A stretch of DNA of 63,517 nucleotides, from the NCBI GenBank assembly GCA_020073615.1, contig JAIQEX010000021.1, positions 1 to 63,517 on the forward strand, read 5' to 3'. Position numbers and translations under genes: made by a program. Positions 62,705-63,517 of this stretch are shown piece after piece. Under the pieces are notes generated by a model. The model was not told the DNA's origin and did not search any database. It was given only the letters and a program-made list of their open reading frames with translations. How positions within the stretch are numbered: position 1 is the first letter of the stretch; each line of letters begins with the position of its first letter. The DNA is from Terriglobia bacterium. Its GTDB lineage: Bacteria > Acidobacteriota > Terriglobia > Bryobacterales > Bryobacteraceae.

Positions 62705-62719
62705 CCGGGTATAACCCGG
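62705..62719. promoter_or_regulatory. Inverted repeat before the decayed mazEF-like module
   Basis: CCGGGT (62705-62710), ATA, ACCCGG (62714-62719) form a perfect 6-bp inverted repeat that ends 14 bases before the antitoxin ATG. It is at the usual place of a TA operator and may be a relic of it. Confidence 0.4.
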
Positions 62720-62733
62720 GTCATACTGTGGAC

Positions 62734-62970
62734 ATGAAGACTGTCGTCTCGGGACCCGACGACCTTTTCCGTCAGGCCGAAGCTGCTGCCCGCCGCCTCC
62801 GGGTTTCGAGAAGTCAATTGTAAGCTGCGGCGATTTCGGAGTTCCTGAACCGGCACCGGAGCAATGCCGTCACCCAACACTTGAATGAAGTGTATTCGCG
62901 CCGGCCGGTGAAGGTGAATTCCGCATTGCACCGCGCCCAACTGAAATCCCTCGAAAAGGACTCCTGGTAG
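62734..62970 (+). pseudogene. MazE-like (RHH) antitoxin with an internal TAA stop
   Basis: The frame MKTVVSGPDDLFRQAEAAAR, then RLRVSRSQL, TAA (62821-62823), AAAISEFLNRHRS and on to TAG 62968-62970, is 79 codons. In relatives the SRSQL motif is followed by Tyr, so the TAA is a single-base nonsense change of TAT or TAC. The product would be 29 residues and lose the second helix of the fold. The partner toxin is also broken. Confidence 0.82.
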
Positions 62971-62972
62971 AA

Positions 62973-63268
62973 ATGGACGAGATTCGGCGCGGAGAGGTCT
63001 GGTGGGCCGGCCTCCCCGGACCTCGCCGTTCCGGGCCTGGGTATCGGCGGCCGGTGCTGGTGGTCCAGGCCGGCTCCTTCAACTTGCCGATGTCCCTGGC
63101 AATGTCCTGGTGCCTGCGCGCTCGACGGGGCTCCCCCGCGACTCGGTCGTCAATGTCTCCCAGATCCTGACGCTCGACCGCAGTTTCCTGACCGAGCACG
63201 CCGGCACGCTGCCCCCGCGCCTGCAAGGCTCCGTCGATGAAGGCCTACGCACGGTCCTGCAACTCTAG
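62973..63268 (+). pseudogene. MazF/PemK-like toxin with a deletion and frame change
   Basis: The first part, MDEIRRGEVWWAGLPGPRRS and GPGYRRPVLVVQAGSFN, is the MazF N-terminus with the RRGEVWW signature. The last part, in another frame, is LADVPGNVLVPARSTGLPRD, SVVNVSQILTLDRSFLTEHA and LPPRLQGSVDEGLRTVL, the MazF C-terminus. At about 63083 some 17 residues (the RSRxxTVVVAALTSN region) are lost, with a frame change. The result cannot be an active RNase. The start follows the antitoxin stop by two bases, as in intact mazEF. Confidence 0.85.
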
Positions 63269-63439
63269 CGAGGCTCCGCCTCAGACCGACGAGGTATATT
63301 TCCGCCGGGTCTGAAGATCGGGCATAATCCGGTAGATGGCTCCGGTCGACAGTGGAGAACTGCAAGCAGTTCTCGCCAATGATTTAGGCCGCCGAAGCGG
63401 CAGTCGATCCCGAGCGATCGGAGTCGTGCCGGAGCCAAA

Positions 63440-63517
63440 ATGAGCGTATCACGATCAGTCGCCGAAGTTCTCCATGAGCACGTGACGTTGGAGGTCGAGG
63501 GAATCGACCGGATGTAC
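63440..63517 (+). CDS. Gene start cut by window end, unknown function
   Basis: ATG 63440 is preceded by GGAGCC and opens MSVSRSVAEVLHEHVTLEVE followed by GIDRMY, running off the window. The pattern HVTLEVEGIDRMYLN is familiar from conserved proteins of unknown function found near mobile elements in soil bacteria; I cannot name the family. The 171 bases before it (63269-63439) hold no recognisable gene. Confidence 0.5.
   Translation, partial: MSVSRSVAEVLHEHVTLEVEGIDRMY

Noticed and set aside
62821-62823. Recoding of the TAA in the MazE-like gene, by analogy with the TGA in the ArsC-like gene
   Set aside because: TAA is not a known recoded codon in this group, no structure follows it, and the adjacent toxin is broken too; a nonsense mutation is simpler.
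1-63517. CRISPR arrays, rRNA, tRNA, prophage or conjugation genes
   Set aside because: No regularly spaced repeats, RNA gene signatures or structural phage/conjugation proteins were seen on either strand.

Overview
The window is high-GC, densely coded DNA that looks like a chromosome segment of an Acidobacteriota bacterium, most likely of the Bryobacterales / Candidatus Solibacter group. The lineage call rests on family content: an ADOP-type (acidobacterial duplicated orphan) permease, a VWFA-related acidobacterial protein, a protein ending in the Solibacter-type C-terminal domain (TIGR03437), a CarboxypepD_reg-type TonB-dependent receptor, and many secreted proteins with signal peptides followed by AQ or GQ.

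Layout. 1-250: 5' end of an IS transposase gene and the IS terminus. 306-3001: an ABC exporter operon (permease, ATPase) whose last gene is an ArsC/Spx-like protein with an in-frame TGA at the first active-site Cys, followed by a bacterial-SECIS-like hairpin; this is a candidate selenoprotein and the most interesting single locus. 3235-6293: a beta-propeller-like secreted protein and an ADOP permease. 6308-9961: secreted hydrolases (SGNH, acetylxylan-esterase-like, Tat amidase). 10105-12138: an abutting GSCFA/WcbI-like pair, probably for surface glycan. 12164-17809: fused membrane spermidine-synthase-like protein, TIGR03437 protein, an isolated nuoA, an EamA exporter. 17964-22558: a PIN-like remnant, an acyltransferase, an AspT/YidE-type transporter, and a broken amidase gene. 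22576-26681: TonB_C-repeat protein, LytS/LytR two-component pair, a TPR protein with one c-heme motif, and an ECF-sigma-like protein with a zinc finger. 27249-33882: a Gly/Phe-rich secreted protein, a 1129-aa secreted protein with a VWFA partner, and a HigBA-like toxin-antitoxin (TA) cassette between the intact VWFA gene and an internally deleted copy of it.

34003-38574: VapBC with a perfect palindrome over the vapB start codon, a dehydrogenase, two tandem paralogues, a methyltransferase, and a decayed antitoxin/GNAT-toxin module. 38625-44015: a same-strand run of a PqqD-TM-IPT fusion, HPr-kinase-like protein, nucleotidyltransferase, amino acid permease and MFS transporter; the first three overlap and resemble a RiPP-type tailoring set without a visible precursor. 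44173-52775: M28 peptidase, DUF2157 and DUF4824-like proteins, TonB-dependent receptor, S9 peptidase. 52826-53583: a UPF0175/DUF3368 TA pair. 53829-60428: a copper-handling operon (multicopper oxidase, CusB-like adaptor with HMBD and YHS domains, CusA-like pump) without an outer-membrane channel. 60552-62621: secreted PD40 propeller. 62705-63268: a MazEF module in which both genes are broken. The window closes in the first 26 codons of another gene.

Six intact or decayed TA-like modules and several genes with short internal deletions show a stretch with active gain and decay of accessory genes. No rRNA, tRNA or CRISPR array was recognised, and no gene-free stretch exceeds about 300 bases.
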